DNA of 64,000 nt from a virus. Below the pieces are notes generated by a model. The model made no database searches. It saw only the letters and a list, made by a program, of their open reading frames with translations, and was not told where the DNA came from. The position numbers were made by a program, and so were the translations under genes. The stretch covers positions 45,094 through 109,093 of the IMG/VR virus record IMGVR_UViG_3300037805_000525; one strand, 5' to 3'. Below, in pieces: positions 8,891 through 17,007 of this stretch. Within the stretch, counting starts at the first letter, position 1, and every line of letters begins with the position of its first letter.

Positions 8891-10234
8891 TCAGCTCGTG
8901 AGTAGGTAGCCGCCGCCAGCGACCCCTGCGGCCGGAAGGAGCCGCAGCATCTCGTTCTTGACGCGTTCTGCACGGATGCGGGCGGACAGCGCGGTGATTC
9001 CACGCGCTGTCCCAAGACCTGCCACAGAGCCCGCCAGCGCGCCAGGGACGGCCTTGCGTGCGAGCAGCGACCCGGCAACTGCGCCGAGCATCGGTAGGGA
9101 CCGCAGAGCTGACGCGGACTTGACGTTGGCGCCAAGCAACTCACGTAGCTTGCGCACAGCAGCGCGTGCAGCCGCCGGCGGGTCCATACGTGTCTCTACT
9201 GATCGCACAGGATTCAGAAGGTCATGCAGGTTACGGTTTGGCCGCACTCGGCCAAGGAGATCAAGGCGCCCACCCGCGGGGGCTCGCAGCTGGCTCCGCA
9301 CCAGGCGCGACAGCTCACCGGGTACCGCAATCGCGCGCTGCAGGATTTCTCGGGCACCCGCGGTCTTCTCGTGAGACACCTTGGTGACCGGGGACCCTGC
9401 GCGCCACAACGCTTGGTTGAACGCATCGTGGAACGGCGGATCGAACTTCCTACCTGCCGCGACCCGGTCGTAGCGTGCCTGTGCGGCTGCGACGTCGGCG
9501 GGCATTCCGCGTGCCTGCGCGGCTGCGCGTCGGTGCGTGGGGCTTGCTGCCCGGCGCGCACCCGCCATTGCCGGACGCATACGCATACGCAACCAGCTAA
9601 GCAGCCCAGGTACGGATTTCACGCCCCGGCCTGCCATCCGCGCACTACCTAGTAGGCCACGGCCTGCCAGCCGCGCCCCGCCCACTGCGCCCTTACCAAG
9701 AAGCCGAGCGCCGGCAACTGAACCAATGAGCGCGGCGCGGCTGGCTGGGTGGTTCATGGCCCTTGTGAGGCCATGGCCTAGGTCCCAAGCCATGTTGCTG
9801 CGCAGGTTGGAGAAGATCTTGCCGAACGGGATAGCCGCCTCTTTAACAGGGAGCTGATCCGCGGCGAGGTGTGCCGCGACAACGGCGTCTTCAGGTGTTT
9901 CGCCGGGGCGGCCTATTACGCTCCGTGTCTTGTCGCCGAGCATGTCGGCTAGTTCGTCACGGTTGTGGTACGCCAACAAGCCGGCGCCAGCGGCGGCCAG
10001 AGGCAGGTACGGGAACGACCGACGTGGCCGTACCGTGTGGCCAAGCAGCGCGGCCGCGGCAACAGGTGTCAGCGCACCGACTGCCGCGATTCCCGCATCG
10101 CGCGCAAACGTGGTTTGCGCGCTGGACCTCTTCTCGCGAAGCTCGGCCATGACGCGGCTACGCACGCCGCGGCGCTCAGCGTGCGTAGCCGCACTGACGT
10201 GTATGGTAAGTCTTGGTGAGTCCATTATGCTCAT
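8891..10234 (-). CDS. Ala/Arg-rich virion or membrane-associated protein
   Basis: 447 aa, strongly Ala/Gly/Arg-rich with several hydrophobic stretches (about 47-62, 76-88, 395-425 and the C-terminus), so it could insert in membranes. It contains K-x-A tripeptides in 'HEKTAGA', 'VKEAAIP' and 'VKSASAL' like the head-module proteins. Its ATG overlaps the stop of the sigma-factor gene (ATGA). Composition resembles the proteins at 5320-7014 and 48484-49110. Role unknown; an internal or ejected virion protein is one reading. Confidence 0.65.
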   Translation of the reverse strand: MSIMDSPRLTIHVSAATHAERRGVRSRVMAELREKRSSAQTTFARDAGIAAVGALTPVAAAALLGHTVRPRRSFPYLPLAAAGAGLLAYHNRDELADMLGDKTRSVIGRPGETPEDAVVAAHLAADQLPVKEAAIPFGKIFSNLRSNMAWDLGHGLTRAMNHPASRAALIGSVAGARLLGKGAVGGARLAGRGLLGSARMAGRGVKSVPGLLSWLRMRMRPAMAGARRAASPTHRRAAAQARGMPADVAAAQARYDRVAAGRKFDPPFHDAFNQALWRAGSPVTKVSHEKTAGAREILQRAIAVPGELSRLVRSQLRAPAGGRLDLLGRVRPNRNLHDLLNPVRSVETRMDPPAAARAAVRKLRELLGANVKSASALRSLPMLGAVAGSLLARKAVPGALAGSVAGLGTARGITALSARIRAERVKNEMLRLLPAAGVAGGGYLLTS

Positions 10235-11130
10235 GGTGCCTCGTCCAGGTATCCGCGCAATCTCTTCGCGAGGTCCTTTTTTATACGTGATACTCGGTAG
10301 CTTTCGATGCCGAGCTTTTCTGCGATCTCGCCGGTGCCCAGCATGGGGGCCCCGAGCCCTACAACGTGTCGGTAGACCTTCTCGTCTTCCCCGTCCAACT
10401 CGTACACGAACATGCGCATGACCTCAGTCTCGCGCTCCGTGGTCATTGTGGTGGGGTCAACCTCAAAGTTCTGACTTACCAGGTCCCCACGTAGCTCAGT
10501 GTCCATCCGGGCGACTTCGGCCTCGGACCAGTCCAGGTGGTCCGCGAGCTCCGCGTCTGTCGGTGTGCGCTTGTGCTGCTCGGACAGTTCCGCGTGAGCG
10601 ACGGAGTATCCCTGAATCTTGTAAACACGGTTCTCTGGGATGCGCGCCACATTCTGGTGCGCGGCCACGTAGCGCTTCACCTTGTGTAGATGGTTCGCAA
10701 TGTGGGTGTTGAGCTGTGTTCCACGTTCCGGGTCGTACGTGCGCAGTGCCTTGACCGTACTTAACTTGTACTGCGCCATCAGTGCCTTGTCCGGGATCAT
10801 CCGTACGCGGCCCATGTGAATCTTGGCACGTGATTTGATGAACGGGGTCAGGCTCTTCATCAGCGGGGCGAGCTTCTCAGGATCTTCGCCAGAGTCCTTC
10901 CACGCCTGCCACATCGCCATCTCAGACTCACGTCGAGACAGCTTCATGGCGTCGGCAGCACGCTCTTTGACGCCATCACGCGTGTAGCGGGTGACGATGG
11001 TGAGCGCGCCGTCGCGCTTCTTGCGCAGGTGGGCCTTGACGTCGATGCGTCCGGCGGGTCCGGCGGGTGCGCGCTTCTTCTCGGCGAGCTTCAGAAACTC
11101 CCCGATATGATCTTCACTCGAGGTCGTCAT
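10231..11130 (-). CDS. RNA polymerase sigma factor, phage-encoded
   Basis: 299 aa. Residues about 100-170 match sigma-70 family regions 2 and 3 ('ALRTYDPERGTQLNTHI', then 'YVAAHQNVARIPENRV' and the 'TPTDAELADHLDWS' stretch). Residues about 260-295 ('GTGEIAEKLGIESYRVSRI') form the region 4 helix-turn-helix. It would redirect host RNA polymerase to phage promoters. Its place in the leftward late block suggests control of late transcription. It is co-transcribed and coupled with the gene at 8891. Which promoters it reads is not shown. Confidence 0.85.
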   Translation of the reverse strand: MTTSSEDHIGEFLKLAEKKRAPAGPAGRIDVKAHLRKKRDGALTIVTRYTRDGVKERAADAMKLSRRESEMAMWQAWKDSGEDPEKLAPLMKSLTPFIKSRAKIHMGRVRMIPDKALMAQYKLSTVKALRTYDPERGTQLNTHIANHLHKVKRYVAAHQNVARIPENRVYKIQGYSVAHAELSEQHKRTPTDAELADHLDWSEAEVARMDTELRGDLVSQNFEVDPTTMTTERETEVMRMFVYELDGEDEKVYRHVVGLGAPMLGTGEIAEKLGIESYRVSRIKKDLAKRLRGYLDEAP

Positions 11131-11178
11131 CAGTCACCTTTACGGAAGTTGGCGCACACGCCGGAGAGGGCGGTGCGA

Positions 11179-11496
11179 CTACTCCGACTCGGGGCGGAAG
11201 TTGAGCGTCTTGCCCTTGAGGATCGTGGCCGGCTTCTTGCCGAGATTTGCCTTGGCTGGGCCGGCGACGCTGGTGTTCAGCGCGGGGAGCTTGGCCGAGG
11301 CCGGGACACCGCCGCTCGGGGGCTTAGCACCACCAAGCCCACGAGCAGGCGTGGGTGCGTCGATCCCACCAGGTGATGTGGCGCCCATGACGCCGCTGCC
11401 GCCGCCAGGGATCTTCGCGTCCTTCGCGAACTTGTACATCTGCCGGATGCAGCGTGGGTCGAAGATGTTTACGAGGTTGTCGTCGGGGTGGCTCAT
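11179..11496 (-). CDS. Alternative short product with VFDPR-type leader
   Basis: 105 aa. The ATG at 11496 is preceded by AAGGAG at 5-6 bases, a better site than needed by chance inside a gene. The product starts 'MSHPDDNLVNIFDPR' with a K-F-A at 22-24, close to the layout of the leader family (K-L/V-A at 19-21). It may be the true gene, with the upstream frame fused or overlapping in phase. Confidence 0.5.
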   Translation of the reverse strand: MSHPDDNLVNIFDPRCIRQMYKFAKDAKIPGGGSGVMGATSPGGIDAPTPARGLGGAKPPSGGVPASAKLPALNTSVAGPAKANLGKKPATILKGKTLNFRPESE

Positions 11497-11949
11497 ATGG
11501 GCTCCTTGCGTGCTCGAGTTATCCGAGCTGTTTTTCATCATACCAAGTCCGGCGCCTGCCAAACCTGCATATAGCAGATGTTTCGGTGCGAGCCCTGGGC
11601 GAGTGGCTCCTGCGGCGGCACCATACATGTTTCGCAGGCGGCTGGCGCCCAGGCCAGCTTCAGCAAGCGTGTCGACCACGGCACCGCGCTGCGAGGCCGC
11701 CTGGTTTCTTATCAACGCCTCCATGCTACGCCTGCGGCGATCGAACTGCCACTTGCTAAGCAGTGGAATGTCCCCTTGCCCGCGCGCGAGTGCGGCCTCG
11801 AGACGTTGTGTGGTCACCTTCTTAGGAAGGCCGAAGAAGTGGTCCATCTTCGTCACAGGGCGCCCAAGTCCAGCGAGGCTGGTGGCGTCGTAGGGTAGGC
11901 GCTTTGCGCGGCGCCCCACTGCTTGTAGGAGTAGCTGCTTCAGGGACAT
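11179..11949 (-). CDS. Virion protein with internal capsid-leader-like segment
   Basis: 256 aa. Residues 1-130 are basic and helical and begin 'MSLKQLLLQA'; a hydrophobic 'YAGLAGAGLGMM' segment follows. Residues from about 152 contain 'IFDPRCIRQMYKFAKDA', clearly related to the leader of the proteins at 60630-63845. Directly before that segment is an in-frame ATG with a strong Shine-Dalgarno, so a short product is also likely (separate entry). The Pro/Gly-rich C-terminus looks disordered. Function unknown. Confidence 0.65.
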   Translation of the reverse strand: MSLKQLLLQAVGRRAKRLPYDATSLAGLGRPVTKMDHFFGLPKKVTTQRLEAALARGQGDIPLLSKWQFDRRRRSMEALIRNQAASQRGAVVDTLAEAGLGASRLRNMYGAAAGATRPGLAPKHLLYAGLAGAGLGMMKNSSDNSSTQGAHMSHPDDNLVNIFDPRCIRQMYKFAKDAKIPGGGSGVMGATSPGGIDAPTPARGLGGAKPPSGGVPASAKLPALNTSVAGPAKANLGKKPATILKGKTLNFRPESE

Positions 11950-12028
11950 TGGTACGCTGCTCCTGCGTGGGGCGGTTAGCCTACATAGTACACGTGGTCT
12001 AGGGGCTACCCAAATAACAGGTGCTGCG

Positions 12029-12037
12029 GGGTATAAG
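12029..12037 (+). promoter_or_regulatory. Rightward promoter-like element before the Nudix gene
   Basis: GGGTATAAG followed by AACTAC, 36 bp upstream of the Nudix start. Same element as at 8509, 18966, 26285, 31939 and 34234. Confidence 0.55.
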
Positions 12038-12073
12038 AACTACGTGCGCGATGGTCGCGCGTAGGAGGTAGCT

Positions 12074-12883
12074 GTGCCGGATATTATTCACGTAGTCGCC
12101 ATGTGTGTGTCAGACAAGTCGTGTGGGGTGCGTAAATACTTGGTCGGGCGCCGAGCACCCGGCCGTGACTACGAGGGTCTGTGGGAGTTCCCTGGTGGAA
12201 AGACGGAGGTCCACGAAACCTCGTACGATACTGGGCGCCGCGAGATGTTTGAGGAGCTCGGGCTGGCAGCAGAGGCAGATGAGCTAATCGCCTCCGTGCA
12301 CGTCGACCGCCAAGACGCCCCATGTTTTGTGGTGCATATCTACGAGGCCACCGAGGTGTCCAGCCTCGACTGGGACCTCGACTCCGCGCTACCCCTCTGT
12401 TCGATGGATGGCAGCCACGACCTGATCGAAGCCAAGACGCTCGAGGAGATCGGGAACTTACCTTGCGTCCCATCCATGGACCCGCGGGTCCTGTGGCGCC
12501 TGTCGGCGCACTACGATGACAACTTCGTGAACCGTGCAAGTACGTTGGTGCACACGCGGCGAGCCCTGCAGTCTTCCGACGCTGCTGCTGAGTCCTTCCG
12601 CGCGCTAACACGTGGGTGCGACCCCTCTAGGCTCTCCACTCACATGTACCGGGGAAGCGTTCGTCGGTGTAACGCCGCGGATTGGGCGGTGCTGCTGGCC
12701 TATCACCAAGACGTCGGTGATAAGGACGCTTACGAAATGTTGACGAGCGAGCTGCCGAGCGTCGGCATGCTCCGTACACTCAGAAGGGTTGTGGATGAAT
12801 GGGTAATCAAAACGAACCTGCTGCTCGATGCGGCTCCTGCGGCCTTGTCCGTCGACGAAAAGGAGACGCGGAGCGAAACCTAG
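12074..12883 (+). CDS. Nudix hydrolase with extra C-terminal domain
   Basis: 269 aa. Residues 42-64 match the complete Nudix box (G-x5-E-x7-R-E-U-x-E-E-x-G-U), including the metal-binding glutamates, so hydrolysis of a nucleoside diphosphate linked to another group is expected, as in MutT or NUDT-type enzymes. The Nudix fold fills about 1-135; the remaining 130 residues are an unrecognised helical domain containing 'THMYRGSVRRC'. AGGAGG lies 8 bases before the GTG start. It is an isolated rightward gene with its own promoter-like element and downstream hairpin. Substrate unknown. Confidence 0.9.
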   Translation: MPDIIHVVAMCVSDKSCGVRKYLVGRRAPGRDYEGLWEFPGGKTEVHETSYDTGRREMFEELGLAAEADELIASVHVDRQDAPCFVVHIYEATEVSSLDWDLDSALPLCSMDGSHDLIEAKTLEEIGNLPCVPSMDPRVLWRLSAHYDDNFVNRASTLVHTRRALQSSDAAAESFRALTRGCDPSRLSTHMYRGSVRRCNAADWAVLLAYHQDVGDKDAYEMLTSELPSVGMLRTLRRVVDEWVIKTNLLLDAAPAALSVDEKETRSET

Positions 12884-13026
12884 CGATCATCCTCATGACC
12901 ATCGCATCCTCGCCTTCAGACGAGGACATCGAGCTCCCGCCAGATGATGTGTGCGACGTGTTGGCGAGATGCTGGAGGCCTGACGACGACTCGTGCCGGC
13001 GGCACCTAGCGCGCGGGGACGCGTAA
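12799..13026 (+). CDS. Small acidic protein overlapping the Nudix 3' end (uncertain)
   Basis: 75 aa from the ATG at 12799, or 43 aa from the ATG at 12895. It ends exactly at the 38-bp palindrome. The part beyond the Nudix stop ('SPSDEDIELPPDDVCDVLARCW') has protein-like acidic composition. The first 28 residues overlap the Nudix frame and may not be translated. Function unknown. Confidence 0.4.
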   Translation: MGNQNEPAARCGSCGLVRRRKGDAERNLAIILMTIASSPSDEDIELPPDDVCDVLARCWRPDDDSCRRHLARGDA

Positions 13027-13059
13027 GAATAGGGGGGCACGTGCCCCCCTATTCTTACG
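13022..13059. terminator. 38-bp perfect palindrome, probable bidirectional terminator
   Basis: Every base of the 38 pairs around the CACGTG centre, with a G6/C6 core. It separates the rightward Nudix island from the convergent leftward gene ending at 13082. It lacks a long T tract on either side, so termination strength is uncertain. Confidence 0.65.
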
Positions 13060-13065
13060 TATCAA

Positions 13066-13080
13066 TATCACAGTGTGATA
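13066..13080. promoter_or_regulatory. Palindromic operator-like site between convergent genes
   Basis: TATCACAGTGTGATA, directly after the stop of the leftward gene at 13082 and next to the 38-bp palindrome. A promoter operator is unlikely here; a roadblock or stoperator role fits better. Confidence 0.7.
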
Positions 13081-13081
13081 A

Positions 13082-13264
13082 TTACTGTTTCTTGGATGAG
13101 CCGCCCGGGTCACAGATCTCGTTGAGCGACGTACGCCGAGCCACCTGTACTAATCGGAGGGTGCAGCATGCACGCTCTCCGGCCTCCCCTCGGGGGAACA
13201 TGTCACGTACAGCCTGTTGCGCAGTGCGCGGCTCCTGGGCCTGTGTTCCGGGGCTATTCATCAT
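13082..13264 (-). CDS. Small hypothetical protein coupled to the hub gene
   Basis: 60 aa. Its ATG-ATG start overlaps the TGA of the 1216-aa hub gene, a typical coupled start, and the frame ends immediately before the palindrome. Contains a Cys-Cys pair and a basic C-terminus. No family recognised. Confidence 0.5.
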   Translation of the reverse strand: MMNSPGTQAQEPRTAQQAVRDMFPRGEAGERACCTLRLVQVARRTSLNEICDPGGSSKKQ

Positions 13265-16200
13265 TTGTCGTCCGCCTCTTCAGCAATGCGCCCTGTAGTA
13301 GCTTGGCGCGTATGTAACGTTCTTCACGAACGTCGATGGTGGGCGAGACGGGCGTCTTGGCCGTCTCCCCGGGTGATGGTTTTATGAACTTGGGTATCAG
13401 TTCGCTGCCGTCCCACCGAAGTAGTGCGTTGGCGGGGATAGGTGCGCCGTCGCGAGAGTCGTAGTCAAGTGTGCCCCACACAGCCCGCGAGCGGCGCTCA
13501 CCGCTGTAGAACGCCTCCGCATGGAAGCCGGACCGCTTCGGGTCCCACAGCAGCGCCTCCGCCTGGTCTCGGGTATTTATGTCGATGTCCAGGTTCGCGT
13601 TACCTGCGAACATATCGGCGAACCCGGCGTACTTGCGTGCGATGTACCCGGTTGTGTAGTAGGGGACGTCGCCGCCGGCGTTGCGGATTTCAACCCACGT
13701 GCGCGCCAAGTGCTCCGCCGCGTCGAGTATCGAGTGCTTCTTCTCGAAGAACGTGCGTGGTACCTCGAATGTCTGGTCGCTCGATGGATCCTCTACGTCG
13801 AGCTGGACAGTGACGTTGACCGCCTCATCCACCAGGTTGCCCTCGCTGTCGAAGTCTCCCGCTCCGGATGGGTCCAGACTAAGGACATCTGAGCTTGTCA
13901 CGTCGGCGACGCTGCGGGATGCGGTCGTCCGAACGCCGATCCCCTCAGTGGCCTCCGCACCACGCGCGTCCGTGAACGTACCTTCGTCGATTATGGACGG
14001 GCACCCAACTACGATGTCGTAGTACTCCTTGCCGATGTTTGACGCATAGAACGACGCGTCAAACCAGGGTGGTGTCAGCAGGTCCTCATTGTCGTACGTG
14101 ACGGTGACCTCCTTAGAGGACGTGCCGCTCTCATAAATGTCGACCACCACACCACTATGTCCGGATAGGCTGGACTGTTTACCGTTAGGGCCGTCGGTGA
14201 GTACGTTGTACCTGTAGCTGACAAACCGCGCGCCTGACGGGTCGATCTCCTCCCCGCCGTACCCGAGTATCTCGCGGTCGCGCCCAACAAGTCCCTGCTC
14301 CGCATCCTGGTCGTTGTAGTTCTTCACGCTGGCCACATACTTGCGGCCCTTGACGCGAGCGTACTCACGCGCACCAGGCTTGAGCGCGAGTGGTGCGCCG
14401 TGGCCGAGAGGCCCGCCCGCGCGCCCGGTGAACCCGGTGCTGCCGGGTACGCGGGCTTCGGTCTTTATGTAGTCGCTGAGCGGTATCACGCCTACTGGTG
14501 TCCCAACTGGCGTTCCGCTTAGTACATCCGCGCTCGGGCCGGTCGCGTTGTAGACCTGCTGGCTAACAGCTGTCGTGTGATCCTGGATCATGAACAGCTT
14601 GTCCAACGCACCCAGCTTCCGCCGGATGCGCGCGTCACCCTTCTCGTTGAAGAGCGCGCCGTCCGCGTGCGGAACCACGAACTGGCCCCCGCCCGTGGGC
14701 GTAAGCTTCCTGCGGAACCTACGCATAACATCACGGCGGACCTGGCCCCTCTCCTGGAAGAGGTCTAGGTGCTCGTCGTGGTACCTGCATTTGGTCAGCT
14801 GCACCGTCGTACTCGTGTGGCCGTCGGCGAGGCCATGCGATACGGAGCTCACCATCCCTAGAATGTGCCGCGCGGTGTGTGGCGTTGCCGCGTCGTCAGC
14901 AAGTGCGTGGTCGAGGACCAGCGCAGGAAGGCCGGGCACCAGGTTAGGCATGTACTGCCCAGTGACGGTGCATTGTCTGGAGGCGAAGCGGCTCAGGTAG
15001 AAGTAGTAGTTCGCCGCACGCTGTAGGTAGTTGTTTTTTGTATGCGCTGTGCGGTTCTCGGCCTCCTTCTTACTCACGCGCTTGGACCGGATTGCGGCCT
15101 TCATGATCCGCCCGAACGCGTCGTCCTCGTCTGCCGACCGGATGTCGGGGATGATGCCGGTGAACCGCTCGTGGTCCATGATGAACCGGTGGCCTTTTGT
15201 CACGGCCTCCTTCGCGGAAATGGTCGCAGATGTCTTGGACTTGGCCTTGAACCCGAGCATGTCGACATTCGGCGCGAAGTACATATTTTTCTTGTCACGC
15301 CCGCTGTTGTAGCGGGTGAACAGCCACAGGCGCGTTGTCTCTGTTAGCCACCGACGCGTAAGAGTGACTGATGTGATCTGGTTAGGGAATATGGTGTTGC
15401 ACTTCGGCGGCGGCGCCATGTACAGGTCAGGCATGAGCAGGTACGCATGGAGGCGGTCTCCATACTCGGCATCGACCTCGGTGGTCTTGTATATGCCGTG
15501 CCTGCCTGTACGGAGGTGTTTCAGTGCCTCCGCGAGCAGCCCTCGTGCGGCGCGGAGATTCGGAAGGTTATGTTGGAGGTAGGCGCCCTGAGAGACGGCG
15601 ACTAGCGCACTCAACGGGGCGCGCCACGCCGCGAGCAGTGCGTTTAGTCCGTTGCGCAACTTCTGCAGCTTGGACTTGGACCCCGCTACTGACTCCGCCT
15701 CCTTCTCGAACTGCGCCTCCAGCTTTTCGATACCACCTGCGGCGTAGAACGCGGGGAACCCGGTGCCTGTTATGCGCTTGTCAAACAGCGCGTGTTGCTT
15801 GCCTGCGGGCTCCAGCTTCGTGGCGCCTAGCTCGCTCTGCGCGGTGTCCCACCGTGATATGTCCACGCCGTCTGGCGCGGTACGCACCACCTTGATCGCG
15901 AAGTCTAGTCGCGTACGTACGATCTTCTCCATCTGGTCGACCATCTTGAACAGGCGGTCCGCCTCTGTGCCTGCGCCCACGGTTCCGATTCGTACACTTA
16001 CCTTGCGCTTCCCGCGCTTGCTGTTGAGGGGCATGTACGGCGGCGCGAGCACCCCAGCAGTACCGTGGAACGTCTTGCCTAGTACTGCGTGTATGAGCTG
16101 AGACACGCTCGCCGTGGCGCGTATGGAGCTGCTAATCCTACGGAAGTGGCGCTTGAACGACGCGTCGTCGATGAACAACCTGGACGTCGTGTCTGAGAAC

Positions 16201-16904
16201 GGGAGGCCCAGCATGTGGGTCAGATTCAGGCGGACACCATTGAACGTGAGGAAGTCGTTCAGCCCCTTCGCATACCTGAACACCTTCGCAGTGTTGGTCT
16301 TTACCTTGTTTCCGTGTGAGTTAGGCCCTCCCGGATAAGCCCCGACCGCCAACTCAATCAGGGATATGACGCTGCCGCTGACGCCGTTCAGATGCGGGGC
16401 CGAAGTTGGTTTGCGGCTTAGGATCATCGGAAGTTGGTTGTGCCCGGTGTTCTTCCCGATCTGCGTCGTGACGGCTCCCGCGAATGCGGTACGTCGCGTG
16501 TCGTGTGCGCTGAGGGATCGCGAACCCCAGTACAGCTTCGCGTGGTCCAGGTAGCTCCACATGCCCGTGCACGAGTACGCGACCACCTGCCCGGTAGGTG
16601 TGCTGCGGTACGAGTACGAGTCGATCTCGCCCACGAACAGTAGCTTCCACAGGGAAAGATCATGATGTGAGCTTGCGTGCGTAAGGACGCCGTCCGGTGC
16701 GACAGTCATCCCATTGTGCGCCTCGAAGTACCACACGGTCACGTACGTGCGTGGCTTCAGTAGCGTCGCTTCACGCACGTATGGTACTGCGATCTGCGCC
16801 TGCGTCGGCGAGCCGATCCCGCCGGACACAGACACAGAGGAGACGGGGACCTCTACACCCTCAACGACCAGGCGTGTTACAACTTTGCCGCCGCTTACAG
16901 ACAC
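13254..16904 (-). CDS. Baseplate hub protein (gpD/gp27-like)
   Basis: 1216 aa. The N-terminus ('VVEGVEVPVSSVSVSGGI' then 'KPRTYVTVWYFEAHNG' and 'LLFVGEIDSYSY') has the first hub-domain layout seen in Mu gp44, P2 gpD and T4 gp27. Around residue 660-700 'QYMPNLVPGLPALVLDH' matches the second barrel seen in these hubs. The rest is a long Gly/Asp-rich beta region, making it two to three times the usual hub length. It would form the ring joining tube and spike. Assignment is by pattern, not alignment. Confidence 0.65.
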   Translation of the reverse strand: MSVSGGKVVTRLVVEGVEVPVSSVSVSGGIGSPTQAQIAVPYVREATLLKPRTYVTVWYFEAHNGMTVAPDGVLTHASSHHDLSLWKLLFVGEIDSYSYRSTPTGQVVAYSCTGMWSYLDHAKLYWGSRSLSAHDTRRTAFAGAVTTQIGKNTGHNQLPMILSRKPTSAPHLNGVSGSVISLIELAVGAYPGGPNSHGNKVKTNTAKVFRYAKGLNDFLTFNGVRLNLTHMLGLPFSDTTSRLFIDDASFKRHFRRISSSIRATASVSQLIHAVLGKTFHGTAGVLAPPYMPLNSKRGKRKVSVRIGTVGAGTEADRLFKMVDQMEKIVRTRLDFAIKVVRTAPDGVDISRWDTAQSELGATKLEPAGKQHALFDKRITGTGFPAFYAAGGIEKLEAQFEKEAESVAGSKSKLQKLRNGLNALLAAWRAPLSALVAVSQGAYLQHNLPNLRAARGLLAEALKHLRTGRHGIYKTTEVDAEYGDRLHAYLLMPDLYMAPPPKCNTIFPNQITSVTLTRRWLTETTRLWLFTRYNSGRDKKNMYFAPNVDMLGFKAKSKTSATISAKEAVTKGHRFIMDHERFTGIIPDIRSADEDDAFGRIMKAAIRSKRVSKKEAENRTAHTKNNYLQRAANYYFYLSRFASRQCTVTGQYMPNLVPGLPALVLDHALADDAATPHTARHILGMVSSVSHGLADGHTSTTVQLTKCRYHDEHLDLFQERGQVRRDVMRRFRRKLTPTGGGQFVVPHADGALFNEKGDARIRRKLGALDKLFMIQDHTTAVSQQVYNATGPSADVLSGTPVGTPVGVIPLSDYIKTEARVPGSTGFTGRAGGPLGHGAPLALKPGAREYARVKGRKYVASVKNYNDQDAEQGLVGRDREILGYGGEEIDPSGARFVSYRYNVLTDGPNGKQSSLSGHSGVVVDIYESGTSSKEVTVTYDNEDLLTPPWFDASFYASNIGKEYYDIVVGCPSIIDEGTFTDARGAEATEGIGVRTTASRSVADVTSSDVLSLDPSGAGDFDSEGNLVDEAVNVTVQLDVEDPSSDQTFEVPRTFFEKKHSILDAAEHLARTWVEIRNAGGDVPYYTTGYIARKYAGFADMFAGNANLDIDINTRDQAEALLWDPKRSGFHAEAFYSGERRSRAVWGTLDYDSRDGAPIPANALLRWDGSELIPKFIKPSPGETAKTPVSPTIDVREERYIRAKLLQGALLKRRTTNDE

Positions 16905-16982
16905 AGCACCACCCTCAGGTAGTCATCTTCGTGAACTTCGATGTTACTACAGATGCGCAGCGGCGGCACAGCAGTGCTTGAT

Positions 16983-16997
16983 TATCACAGTGTGATA
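16983..16997. promoter_or_regulatory. Palindromic operator-like site between leftward genes
   Basis: TATCACAGTGTGATA, 79 bp upstream of the hub gene start and 10 bp after the stop of the 483-aa gene. The 103-bp gap holds nothing else recognisable. Confidence 0.75.
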
Positions 16998-17007
16998 TTG
17001 GCGCGCG

